Shown: in pieces, positions 25,608-33,210 of the stretch
How positions within the stretch are numbered: the first letter of the stretch is position 1
Layout of the letters: every line of letters begins with the position of its first letter
Origin: Micrococcales bacterium
Lineage (GTDB): Bacteria > Actinomycetota > Actinomycetes > Actinomycetales > Microbacteriaceae
Assembly (NCBI GenBank): GCA_947454255.1
Contig: CANGIU010000014.1
Span: 1 to 34,475, forward strand
Direction: 5' to 3'
Length of the DNA: 34,475 bases
Program-made: the position numbers and the translations under genes
Notes under the pieces: generated by a model
Seen by the model: only the letters and a program-made list of their open reading frames with translations
What the model was told of the DNA's origin: nothing
Database searches by the model: none

Positions 25608-27170
25608 ATGTTCATTAGCCGCATATTCAAGGCGGCTCTAGGCCGGTTTAGGTCTTCGCTGCAGCTAAGAGCACTTGCATACACAGTTGCCCTCTCGGGA
25701 TCTGCTCTAATTCTTTTAGGTGGAGTGCTCAGCTTTTCGATTGGTAATGGATTATTTAGCACTCGAACTGAGCAGGCGATTATTGAAAGTAATCGAGCCA
25801 CCTATGCCGTCTCAAGAATTTTCGCAGGTGTTTCAGGCGCAGACCAGAAACAGTTAAATGACGCATTGGAAGAAGTTGTTCCAGAACTTGAGTCCATTGG
25901 TGTTTCACAAAGCCGCCAGGTAGCTTTTCTCTATTCTTCGAATGACAGCAACCCGACTGAGCTAAATAGCCCGAAGTCCTTAGCGCTTGACCTGTCATTG
26001 ATTACTTCAGATTTTAGACACAAAGTTCATTACAGCAAGACTCTCCAGAGTCAAACAATCCAAATTTCCAGAGCTGGAGAATCGACACCGGCGATTCTTA
26101 TTGGCCAGAAATTCAAATTACCTGGTGGAGCAAAATACGAGCTCTATCTTGTCTATGACATGCACAATGAACAGCAGACCTTGGGCTTCGTTCAGAGAAC
26201 ATTGGTTTTGGGTGGCCTCGTTACCTTGATTATTATCGGCTTCTTTTCTTTCCTCGTAACAAGTTGGTTGGTAAGACCAGTTAGAGATGCAGCGGAAGTC
26301 AGTGAGCTCATTGCTGCGGGAGATGTTGACAGGAGGTTGCCTGTTCGTGGGAGTGACGTTATCGCAGTGCTAGCAACATCGTTCAATCACATGGCGGATA
26401 GTTTGCAAGAAAAAATCAAAGCTATGGGGCAGCTCTCAACCATGCAGCAACGATTCGTCTCTGACGTGTCTCATGAACTTAGAACTCCGTTGACCACAAT
26501 GAAGCTCACCGCAGATTACTTGTATTCCCAGAAGGAAAACTTCGATGACATGAGTAAGAGATCTGCAGAGATTATGCGTTCGCAAGTAGACAGGTTTGAC
26601 AAACTGCTTTCAGATTTGCTGGAAATCTCCCGTTACGATGCTGCTGGCGTTAAACCACAGTATGAAATTCAGGATTTGAACGGCATTGTCGGAACCTCTT
26701 TGGAATCTATTCAGCAGTTTGCTGATTCAAAGCAGGTTTATCTTGATGTGGACATTCCTTCTGGAGCGGTTCAGTGTGAGGTGGACATCACAAGAATTGA
26801 AAGAATTCTGAACAACTTACTTACCAACGCGATTGAACACAGCGAGGGTAAACCGGTAAAGATCCGAGTTGGTCAGAACGATTCCGCTGTTGCAGTTAGT
26901 GTCACCGATCAAGGCATCGGTATGAACGAGGCAGAACTTGAACAAGCATTTGAGAGATTTTGGCGTGCAGACCCATCAAGAAAACGCACCACTGGTGGAA
27001 CCGGTCTTGGTCTAGCTATCTCAATTGAAGATGCGCAACTGCATAACGGATTACTTGAGGTTACTGCTGCACCAAACCTAGGTGCATGTTTTAGATTGAC
27101 TCTGCCTAAGCGACAAGACATCGCAATGGGTGAATCACCATTGCCTCTAAAACTTGATTCCGAGTCATAG
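25608..27170 (+). CDS. mtrB: MtrB sensor histidine kinase
   Basis: The 520-residue kinase has two membrane segments (about 22-44 and 198-222) enclosing an extracytoplasmic region of about 150 residues. A HAMP domain follows (about 222-275), then a HisKA domain with phospho-acceptor H289 (VSDVSHELRTPLTTMK). The ATPase domain has an N-box (NNLLTNAIEHS), DQGIGM, FWRADPSRKRTTGGTGLGLAIS and a final G-rich loop. It phosphorylates MtrA; in mycobacteria it localises with the division machinery. The start directly abuts the mtrA stop. The lipoprotein LpqB, normally next and known to modulate MtrB in mycobacteria, is not encoded downstream here. Confidence 0.95.
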   Translation: MFISRIFKAALGRFRSSLQLRALAYTVALSGSALILLGGVLSFSIGNGLFSTRTEQAIIESNRATYAVSRIFAGVSGADQKQLNDALEEVVPELESIGVSQSRQVAFLYSSNDSNPTELNSPKSLALDLSLITSDFRHKVHYSKTLQSQTIQISRAGESTPAILIGQKFKLPGGAKYELYLVYDMHNEQQTLGFVQRTLVLGGLVTLIIIGFFSFLVTSWLVRPVRDAAEVSELIAAGDVDRRLPVRGSDVIAVLATSFNHMADSLQEKIKAMGQLSTMQQRFVSDVSHELRTPLTTMKLTADYLYSQKENFDDMSKRSAEIMRSQVDRFDKLLSDLLEISRYDAAGVKPQYEIQDLNGIVGTSLESIQQFADSKQVYLDVDIPSGAVQCEVDITRIERILNNLLTNAIEHSEGKPVKIRVGQNDSAVAVSVTDQGIGMNEAELEQAFERFWRADPSRKRTTGGTGLGLAISIEDAQLHNGLLEVTAAPNLGACFRLTLPKRQDIAMGESPLPLKLDSES

Positions 27171-27229
27171 TTATCAACAGCTAGTTGCAAACCTCAGCAA
27201 TCTAATCTCAAAATAGGCATGCTCAATGA

Positions 27230-27859
27230 GTGAATCAAATCCTCAATCTTTTTCTGCCAACACCTTGTATCGGTTGTGAGCGGCCAGGTAGTCCGTTTTG
27301 CGCAGAGTGCCAATCAAAGTTGGAGCTGAACTCAAGAGCAATTACTAAAAGTGGGATTAGTGGAGTTGCTTTCTGTGACTACGGGTTATTGTCAGGAAAA
27401 ATAGTCAATGCCATCAAGGAATCGGGCCAAACCAGTTTGATTGGCCCTATTGCCAGCCTCATGGCTAAGCGGTGGCCCAAAGAATTTGCCGGTGCCGTCC
27501 TCGTGCCAGTGCCTTCCTCTCCAGCTAATTACAAACGCAGGGGATACCAGCACACTTTGAAACTAGCCAATGCATTAGAAAAACGAATACCAGGTGCAAG
27601 CACCAGGTCGCTGCTGCGTTCTACTGGAAGTCGGCTGGATCAAGCTAATCTTGGGCTCCTTGAGCGTATTGGCAACCTAGAGGGGGCATTTGAGGTTGAT
27701 TTGAGGGGTTTTGAGGGCTTGGCTGGGCAAATAGTACTTATTGATGATGTAGTGACCACCGGAGCCACTGTTGCGGCTGCCAGTCGTGCACTAACCGAAG
27801 CAGGGTTGGGTTCAGTTAGTTTCTGTGTATTCGCGGAGACTAGGGCTAAAGGTGCCTGA
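27230..27859 (+). CDS. comF: ComF-family phosphoribosyltransferase-like protein
   Basis: The 209-residue protein has a four-cysteine N-terminal zinc finger (C13, C16, C24, C27) followed by a type I phosphoribosyltransferase fold. The fold carries VPVPSSPANYKRRGYQH and the PRPP loop VLIDDVVTTGATVAAA. ComF proteins act in DNA uptake in competent bacteria, but in actinobacteria the role is not established. The GTG at 27230 gives the family N-terminus; an ATG at 27226 is out of frame and soon stops. The gene sits between mtrB and secA, matching Rv3242c. The hpf gene usually found between comF and secA is missing. Confidence 0.9.
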   Translation: MNQILNLFLPTPCIGCERPGSPFCAECQSKLELNSRAITKSGISGVAFCDYGLLSGKIVNAIKESGQTSLIGPIASLMAKRWPKEFAGAVLVPVPSSPANYKRRGYQHTLKLANALEKRIPGASTRSLLRSTGSRLDQANLGLLERIGNLEGAFEVDLRGFEGLAGQIVLIDDVVTTGATVAAASRALTEAGLGSVSFCVFAETRAKGA

Positions 27860-27933
27860 AATTAGCCAAATTCGGGCAAGGCTCGGTCAGTCTAAGATGG
27901 TAAGGCATACCTGAAAAGCGTTTGGAGTTCATT

Positions 27934-30570
27934 TTGGCATCAATTATCGACCGTCTATTACGTGCCGGTGAGGGCAAAGTTCTAGCCAAACTTCGCAACA
28001 TAGTCACTCAGGTGAATGCCCTTGAACCTAGCTTTGAGTCGCTAACTGAGGAAGACCTACTCCACGAAACAGCAACCCTTCGCGATCGATACATCGCCGG
28101 GGAGACTCTAGACGAATTATTGCCAGAAGCTTTCGCAGCAGTTCGTGAAGCGGCAAAAAGAACTCTAGGCATGCGTCCTTTTGATGTCCAGATTATGGGT
28201 GGAGCAGCACTGCACTTTGGCAATATCGCTGAAATGAAAACTGGTGAAGGTAAGACTCTGGTTGCCACACTTCCTGCGTATCTGAATGCGATTGCAGGTC
28301 GTGGTGTTCACGTCATTACAACAAACGACTATCTAGCTCAGTATCAAGGTGAGCTTATGGGACGTGTCTATCGTGCACTTGGCATGAGCACTGGAATTAT
28401 TCTTTCTGGCCAGAATCCAGAAAACCGCAGAGAACAGTATTTAGCTGATATCACTTACGGTACTAACAATGAATATGGTTTTGACTATCTGCGCGACAAC
28501 ATGGCGCAGAGCTCTGGGGATCTAGTTCAGCGAGAGCACTTCTTTGCAATCGTTGATGAAGTTGACTCGATTTTGATTGATGAGGCAAGAACACCGCTGA
28601 TTATTTCAGGACCAGCCTCTGGCGAAGCGAACCGTTGGTTCAATGAATTCTCGAAGATTGTTGAAAAACTGCAACCTGTTGTTGACTACGAAGTTGATGA
28701 GAAAAAGCGCACCGTCGGAATTCTTGAACCCGGTATTAGCAAGGTTGAAGACTACCTAGGTATTACTAACCTCTATGAATCAGCAAACACACCACTAATC
28801 TCATTCCTAAACAACTCAATCAAAGCGAAGGCTCTGTTCAAGAAGGATAAAGACTACGTTGTCATGAATGGTGAAGTGCTAATCGTTGATGAGCACACTG
28901 GTCGTATTCTTGATGGTCGTCGCTATAGCGAGGGAATCCACCAAGCGATTGAAGCTAAGGAAGGCGTTCAGGTAAAGGCTGAAAACCAGACTCTTGCTAC
29001 GGTTACTCTGCAGAACTACTTCAGACTTTATAAGAAGCTATCCGGTATGACTGGTACTGCTACTACTGAGGCTGCCGAATTCATGGGCACATACAAGCTT
29101 GGTGTTGTCCCAATCCCAACCAACAAGCCAATGGTTCGTATCGACCAGAGTGATCTGATTTATAAAAATGAACAGGTCAAGTTCGCAATGGTAGTTGAAG
29201 ACATTGCCGCAAGACATGCAACTGGCCAACCAGTGCTAGTTGGAACTACAAGCGTTGAAAAGAGCGAGTATCTTTCTAAATTGCTAGCTAAACGTGGCAT
29301 AAGACATGAAGTGCTAAATGCTAAAAACCATGCTCGTGAAGCAGCCATTGTTGCTCAGGCGGGTCGTTTAGGTGCTGTGACTGTAGCTACTAACATGGCT
29401 GGTCGTGGAACAGACGTAATGCTCGGTGGTAACTCTGAGCACCTAACTTTTGAAGCGCTGGAAAAGCGTGGACTTGATTCGGTTGAGAAGCCTGATGAAT
29501 ATGAAGCCGCTTGGGCTATCGAATATCCAAAGGTGAAGGATCAGGTTGCTGAAGAAGCAGCCAAGGTTGTTGCTGTTGGTGGGCTATATGTTTTGGGTAC
29601 TGAACGTCACGAATCACGACGTATCGATAACCAGCTACGTGGTCGTGCGGGTCGTCAGGGTGACCCAGGTGAATCTCGTTTCTATCTGTCTCTAACCGAT
29701 GATCTAATGCGTCTATTCAACTCTGGAGCTGCTATGGCTCTAATGAACCGTGGCAATGTTCCAGATGACATCGCTATTGAATCTGGAGTAGTCAGCAAAG
29801 CAATTGCTTCAGCACAATCACAGGTTGAAGGTCGTAACGCTGAAATTCGTAAGAATGTTTTGAAGTATGACGATGTGCTGAACCGTCAGCGTGAAGCTAT
29901 CTATACCGACCGTAGACACATCCTTGCGGGTGATGACCTAACCGGTCGAGTAGACACCTTCTTAGAAGATGTGATTACTGCTGTTGTCGATGGCCAGATA
30001 TTTGAAAACAGTGGAACTGACTGGGATCTTGAAGAGCTATGGAAAGAACTTAAGACTGTTTACCCGGTTGGCATAACAGTTGAAGAAGTTCTAACCGAAG
30101 CTGGAACCAGATCTAAACTCACTAAGGCATGGCTCACAAGAGAAATCTTGGCTGATGCTCGTATCGCTTACGCAAAGCGTGCAGAAGCTGTTGGTGAAGC
30201 ACCTATGCACGAACTTGAGCGCAGGGTAGTTCTCTCAGTTCTAGACCGTAAGTGGAGAGATCATCTTTACGAGATGGATTACCTCAAAGAGGGTATTGGT
30301 CTTCGTGCCATGGCACAGCGTGATCCTTTGGTTGAGTATCAACGTGAAGGTTTCAACATGTTCACTCAGATGATGGGTGCTATCAAGGAAGAGTCAATTG
30401 GTTTCCTCTTCAACCTAGATGTCCAGGTTGAAACAAGAGTTCAAGAAGCTCCTCCTGTGCAGGCAAACCTCACCTTCAGTGCTCCAAGTGAATCTGGCAA
30501 CACAGAAGTAAAAGAAACTAAACCACAAAAGCCAGATAACGGCGAAGGTAGCTCTTTCTTCAAGAAGTAG
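27934..30570 (+). CDS. secA: Preprotein translocase ATPase SecA
   Basis: The 878-residue motor drives Sec-dependent export. I chose the TTG at 27934 because GGAG lies six bases upstream and it yields the family start [21 protein letters not shown] at 27922 would add MEFI. Walker A is in [14 protein letters not shown] (near residue 100). [19 protein letters not shown] is the DEAD/Walker B region. Motifs [14 protein letters not shown] and [17 protein letters not shown] are intact. The C-terminal linker ends in KKPDNG-like text and SSFFKK, with no Cys-rich SEC-C zinc finger. The stop abuts the convergent Rv3235-family stop with no intervening base. Confidence 0.97.
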   Translation: MASIIDRLLRAGEGKVLAKLRNIVTQVNALEPSFESLTEEDLLHETATLRDRYIAGETLDELLPEAFAAVREAAKRTLGMRPFDVQIMGGAALHFGNIAEMKTGEGKTLVATLPAYLNAIAGRGVHVITTNDYLAQYQGELMGRVYRALGMSTGIILSGQNPENRREQYLADITYGTNNEYGFDYLRDNMAQSSGDLVQREHFFAIVDEVDSILIDEARTPLIISGPASGEANRWFNEFSKIVEKLQPVVDYEVDEKKRTVGILEPGISKVEDYLGITNLYESANTPLISFLNNSIKAKALFKKDKDYVVMNGEVLIVDEHTGRILDGRRYSEGIHQAIEAKEGVQVKAENQTLATVTLQNYFRLYKKLSGMTGTATTEAAEFMGTYKLGVVPIPTNKPMVRIDQSDLIYKNEQVKFAMVVEDIAARHATGQPVLVGTTSVEKSEYLSKLLAKRGIRHEVLNAKNHAREAAIVAQAGRLGAVTVATNMAGRGTDVMLGGNSEHLTFEALEKRGLDSVEKPDEYEAAWAIEYPKVKDQVAEEAAKVVAVGGLYVLGTERHESRRIDNQLRGRAGRQGDPGESRFYLSLTDDLMRLFNSGAAMALMNRGNVPDDIAIESGVVSKAIASAQSQVEGRNAEIRKNVLKYDDVLNRQREAIYTDRRHILAGDDLTGRVDTFLEDVITAVVDGQIFENSGTDWDLEELWKELKTVYPVGITVEEVLTEAGTRSKLTKAWLTREILADARIAYAKRAEAVGEAPMHELERRVVLSVLDRKWRDHLYEMDYLKEGIGLRAMAQRDPLVEYQREGFNMFTQMMGAIKEESIGFLFNLDVQVETRVQEAPPVQANLTFSAPSESGNTEVKETKPQKPDNGEGSSFFKK

Positions 30571-31017
30571 TCAGAGCACGGCAACGCTTTTGGCTCGCCA
30601 ACGGCCGTTATAGCCTTCTAGGCGAATTGCCACAGCCCTAGCCCTGTCTCGATTGTGCACAATAACTACTCCTTCAACTACGCCTTCCCGTGGGCTAAAT
30701 GTTGAAATCTTTCCAATCACCAGATTTGGCCGCATCGCAGGTTGATTTTTATCGAGCCTAGAACGCTTGCTGGCTAATGATCTCTGTCGAAGTTGTTGGT
30801 AGACACTATCGCTTAACCATCTTGCAGATTGGTCAATGTCTCTAACACCAGCTAGCGTTTCGATTACGGCTTGGGCTAGAAAGGCAAGAACTGGTTTGGG
30901 ATCTCCCAGATCCGAAACTTTCCCCTTTTGACTGCCATAAAATTCATCAGTTTCGACCGGAGCGCTTTGTTTTCTTCTAGCTAGTGATTGCTTTGAGGAT
31001 TTGAAGTTTGGTTCCAT
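30571..31017 (-). CDS. Rv3235-family protein
   Basis: The 148-residue protein has a charged, probably disordered N-terminus. A conserved region follows, with LAQAVIETLAGVRDIDQSARWLSDSVYQQLRQR and then RPNLVIGKISTFSPREGVVEGVVIV, ending in AIRLEGYNGRWRAKSVAVL. This is the pattern of the actinobacterial Rv3235 (DUF6459) family, which lies near secA in M. tuberculosis too. The function is unknown. The ATG at 31017 has GGGGGGAAG upstream, but at an unusually long 11-base spacing. A TTG at 31062 would add 15 unlike residues. The gene faces secA, with adjoining stop codons. Confidence 0.82.
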   Translation of the reverse strand: MEPNFKSSKQSLARRKQSAPVETDEFYGSQKGKVSDLGDPKPVLAFLAQAVIETLAGVRDIDQSARWLSDSVYQQLRQRSLASKRSRLDKNQPAMRPNLVIGKISTFSPREGVVEGVVIVHNRDRARAVAIRLEGYNGRWRAKSVAVL

Positions 31018-31095
31018 GACACAGCTGACTTCCCCCCTGCATGAATAAGGCAAAGTTATCAAACAATCAAGAAAGTTTGATTTGGGAACGCGGGC

Positions 31096-31104
31096 TGTGG
31101 ATAA
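31096..31104. promoter_or_regulatory. Consensus DnaA box (TTATCCACA on the minus strand)
   Basis: TGTGGATAA is the exact complement of the canonical DnaA box. It is intergenic, between the divergent Rv3235-family gene and the gene at 31141. A one-mismatch form, TTATCAACA, occurs at 27171-27179 just after mtrB. There is no box cluster, so this is not an origin. A lone exact 9-mer has roughly a one-in-four chance of occurring somewhere in a window this long. Confidence 0.35.
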
Positions 31105-31140
31105 GAAGTTTTTCCAGATGAAAACAATACAAAATCAACT

Positions 31141-31626
31141 ATGGATATTGAAGCCACGATTGAAGACTTAGAAGCCCAAGCCTATTTTGCTTCGATCGGT
31201 TCTCCTGCAAGTTCACAGGGTTCCGGTGTAGTTCTCAGAGTCCATTTCAACTCAGCAGAAGCGCAAATTAGTTACTTGTCTTGGCCATTGCTAGGAAGGG
31301 ATTTCATAGCAGGATTTGATGCCAAATCGGTTCTGAATAAGCCAACCTGGCAATTGATTCCATTTTCAGCCGTCCAATCCATCGAGGGAAATGTTGAATC
31401 TAATGCGCTGTTTGCAAGTGAGCTTCTAGAGAGCCGGCTTCTGGGATCAAGGATTTGTATTAGGCATATAAGTGGTGGTCCGACCAGCTCAGGGATTCTA
31501 ACTGCGGTTATGGGGGACCTGCTTTCATTGCAGTTAGCTTCATCGCAAGTTATTCACTTTCCATTTAGCAGTTTGAGAATTCTAGTTGTGGAAAAACTAA
31601 ACGGTTCAAATCCAAATTGGGCATGA
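31141..31626 (+). CDS. Unrecognised protein, possible Sm-like C-terminal barrel
   Basis: I do not recognise this 161-residue protein. It has an acidic N-terminus (MDIEATIEDLEAQA), no membrane segment and no signal peptide. The C-terminal 60 residues (GSRICIRHISGGPTSSGIL, AVMGDLLSLQLASSQVIHFP, SLRILVV) follow the spacing of a small Sm/LSm-like or PRC-like beta-barrel: G-x-x-[IV]-x-[IV], turn, G-x-[IL], D-x-[IL]-x-[IL], and a final edge strand. No ribosome site precedes the ATG; TACAAA lies seven bases upstream, so a leaderless message is possible though the box is poor. It opens a same-strand run with the SAF protein (seven-base gap), the MinD-like ATPase and pdtaS. Confidence 0.65.
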   Translation: MDIEATIEDLEAQAYFASIGSPASSQGSGVVLRVHFNSAEAQISYLSWPLLGRDFIAGFDAKSVLNKPTWQLIPFSAVQSIEGNVESNALFASELLESRLLGSRICIRHISGGPTSSGILTAVMGDLLSLQLASSQVIHFPFSSLRILVVEKLNGSNPNWA

Positions 31627-31633
31627 TGTATCA

Positions 31634-32260
31634 ATGGTTGTGTTGAAGAAGAGGGCGGGAAGAGTAGCTGCAAGGTTTACCAGTGCTCGCAATAAGTTTT
31701 TGTTACTAACAGCGCTTGCCCTTCTTGCTTCAGCCGCCTGGCTGACTAATAACAACTCAAACCCGGCAACGCTCAGCTTCTACGTGGCTAGCAGAGATCT
31801 CCCTAAAGGTGCTGAGTTGGAAACGGCTTCAGTTACAGAAGTTGAGATGCAACTTAATGCCGTTGGGGCCAAATATCTTTTGGCTAATCAAGCCTCGCTT
31901 GATAAGTGGTTTCTAACTAGACCAGTGCTAGCTGGTGAACTAATTCCATTGAGTTATCTCGCTTCCACAAAAGAAGCGGACTGCACACCCATTTTCCTAA
32001 CTCTGGACTCTAGATTGCCAACTGGAATCAAAGTGGGCACAAGCCTAGACATTTGGGCTGCAGAGCAAACCTCAGCAATTGACTCGATCCCACATCAGGT
32101 TGCACTAGGGGCTGAACTGATTGGAGTAAAGGTAGACACCGATGGAATTGGACAGAGCAACCAGAGCATTGAGGTGTGTATCTCTGTTGCTGAAGTGAGA
32201 TCAGTTGTTGAAGCTATTGCCAAAAAGGCAACCGTCGTTGCAGTTAGAGCGACCGAATGA
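31634..32260 (+). CDS. SAF-domain membrane protein (CpaB/RcpC-like)
   Basis: The 208-residue protein has a basic N-terminus and one membrane segment (about 22-41). A SAF domain follows: YVASRDLPKGAELETASVTEVEM, then RPVLAGELIPLSYLAS. After it comes a second beta-rich stretch (LDSRLPTGIKVGTSLDIWA and VALGAELIGVKVD). This matches CpaB/RcpC-type pilus-assembly proteins in the Flp/Tad system, which sit outside the membrane. No Flp pilin, TadA, TadB/C or secretin genes lie in the window. The ATG follows the previous stop by seven bases, and the gene overlaps the ATPase by ATGA, so the two products probably work together. Confidence 0.82.
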   Translation: MVVLKKRAGRVAARFTSARNKFLLLTALALLASAAWLTNNNSNPATLSFYVASRDLPKGAELETASVTEVEMQLNAVGAKYLLANQASLDKWFLTRPVLAGELIPLSYLASTKEADCTPIFLTLDSRLPTGIKVGTSLDIWAAEQTSAIDSIPHQVALGAELIGVKVDTDGIGQSNQSIEVCISVAEVRSVVEAIAKKATVVAVRATE

Positions 32261-33210
32261 CGATACTTGGCACAAAGCCGAGGGGGAGACGAGCTCATCT
32301 AGCGGTGGTATCGGACAGTAATTTAGAACCGGTCAATCAGCGGAGCAGCTCTGTATTCCCAATTAATGTAATTAGCTGCTGGGGTCCTGCAGGTTCCCCC
32401 GGTAAAAGCACACTCGCTAGTAACCTAGCTTGCGAAATGGCGCTCCTTGGCCAAAGAGTGCTGCTACTTGACTTAGACACTCTCTCACCTGCTCTTTCAA
32501 TCTCATTGGGGCTAGTAGACACTCCTGCTGGTTTATCAGCCTGCCTGCGGCTTGCCGAGCAATCGAGACTGACAGTGGAGGAGTATGAAAGGCTCACGGT
32601 CTCGATCCAGATTGGAAGGAACGAACTTAGGTTTATGCCTGGCTTGAACTCACCGACTCGATGGGCTGAAGTGACTTTTGAAAGATTAGCGAAACTCTTC
32701 GAATCGATTCAGGCTGAAGTGGATCATATAGTGATTGATCTACCGCAGGCAACTCAATTTAGAACGACCCTGAATCACCCGTCTGTCATGAACCAGGCAA
32801 TTGACTTAGGTAGGGACGCTTTATTGGTGAGCTTGCTTCGACAAAGTTCAAAGCTGGTGATGGTGTCAGGCTGTGATCCGGTTGCTGCGCATAGGTTTTT
32901 AGTCGCTCAGGAGTACTTGGATGAAGTTGCATCTAGCCTCAACCCATACACAGTTATCAACCGGTTCAGAACCAGCGCATTGGGAAGCAAAGCTAGAGCG
33001 GAATTAGAGGAAACATATCTGTCCTTGGCGAGAGTAAGAATTGACGCTTTCATCCCCGATGAACCTGAGAACCTGGACCGAGCACTACTTAATGGCTTAC
33101 CTCTAGCCCTGCTCAAGCGTTCTTCCCCTGCCCGCCAAGCTATAAGTGATTTGGCTAGACAATTACTGCTAGATAGTGCATCAGGCGATGCGCTGGCTAA
33201 ACTTTCTTAG
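32257..33210 (+). CDS. CpaE/MinD-like (ParA superfamily) ATPase
   Basis: The 317-residue protein has a P-loop, GPAGSPGKSTLASNLA (K50, S51), followed by VLLLDLDTLSPALSISLG and HIVIDLPQATQF in the switch positions. It belongs to the ParA/MinD superfamily and is closest in layout to CpaE-like proteins, but it has no N-terminal receiver domain, only about 35 preceding residues. The signature lysine of the deviant Walker A motif (K-G-G) appears replaced by Ala, so dimer-type hydrolysis may differ. It is coupled by ATGA to the SAF protein. Together they resemble the positioning half of a Tad-type machine without the pilus genes. Confidence 0.82.
   Translation: MTILGTKPRGRRAHLAVVSDSNLEPVNQRSSSVFPINVISCWGPAGSPGKSTLASNLACEMALLGQRVLLLDLDTLSPALSISLGLVDTPAGLSACLRLAEQSRLTVEEYERLTVSIQIGRNELRFMPGLNSPTRWAEVTFERLAKLFESIQAEVDHIVIDLPQATQFRTTLNHPSVMNQAIDLGRDALLVSLLRQSSKLVMVSGCDPVAAHRFLVAQEYLDEVASSLNPYTVINRFRTSALGSKARAELEETYLSLARVRIDAFIPDEPENLDRALLNGLPLALLKRSSPARQAISDLARQLLLDSASGDALAKLS

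Noticed and set aside
31096-31104. A chromosomal replication origin at the DnaA box
   Set aside because: There is one exact box, no cluster, no A/T-rich unwinding region, and no dnaA, dnaN or gyr genes nearby.
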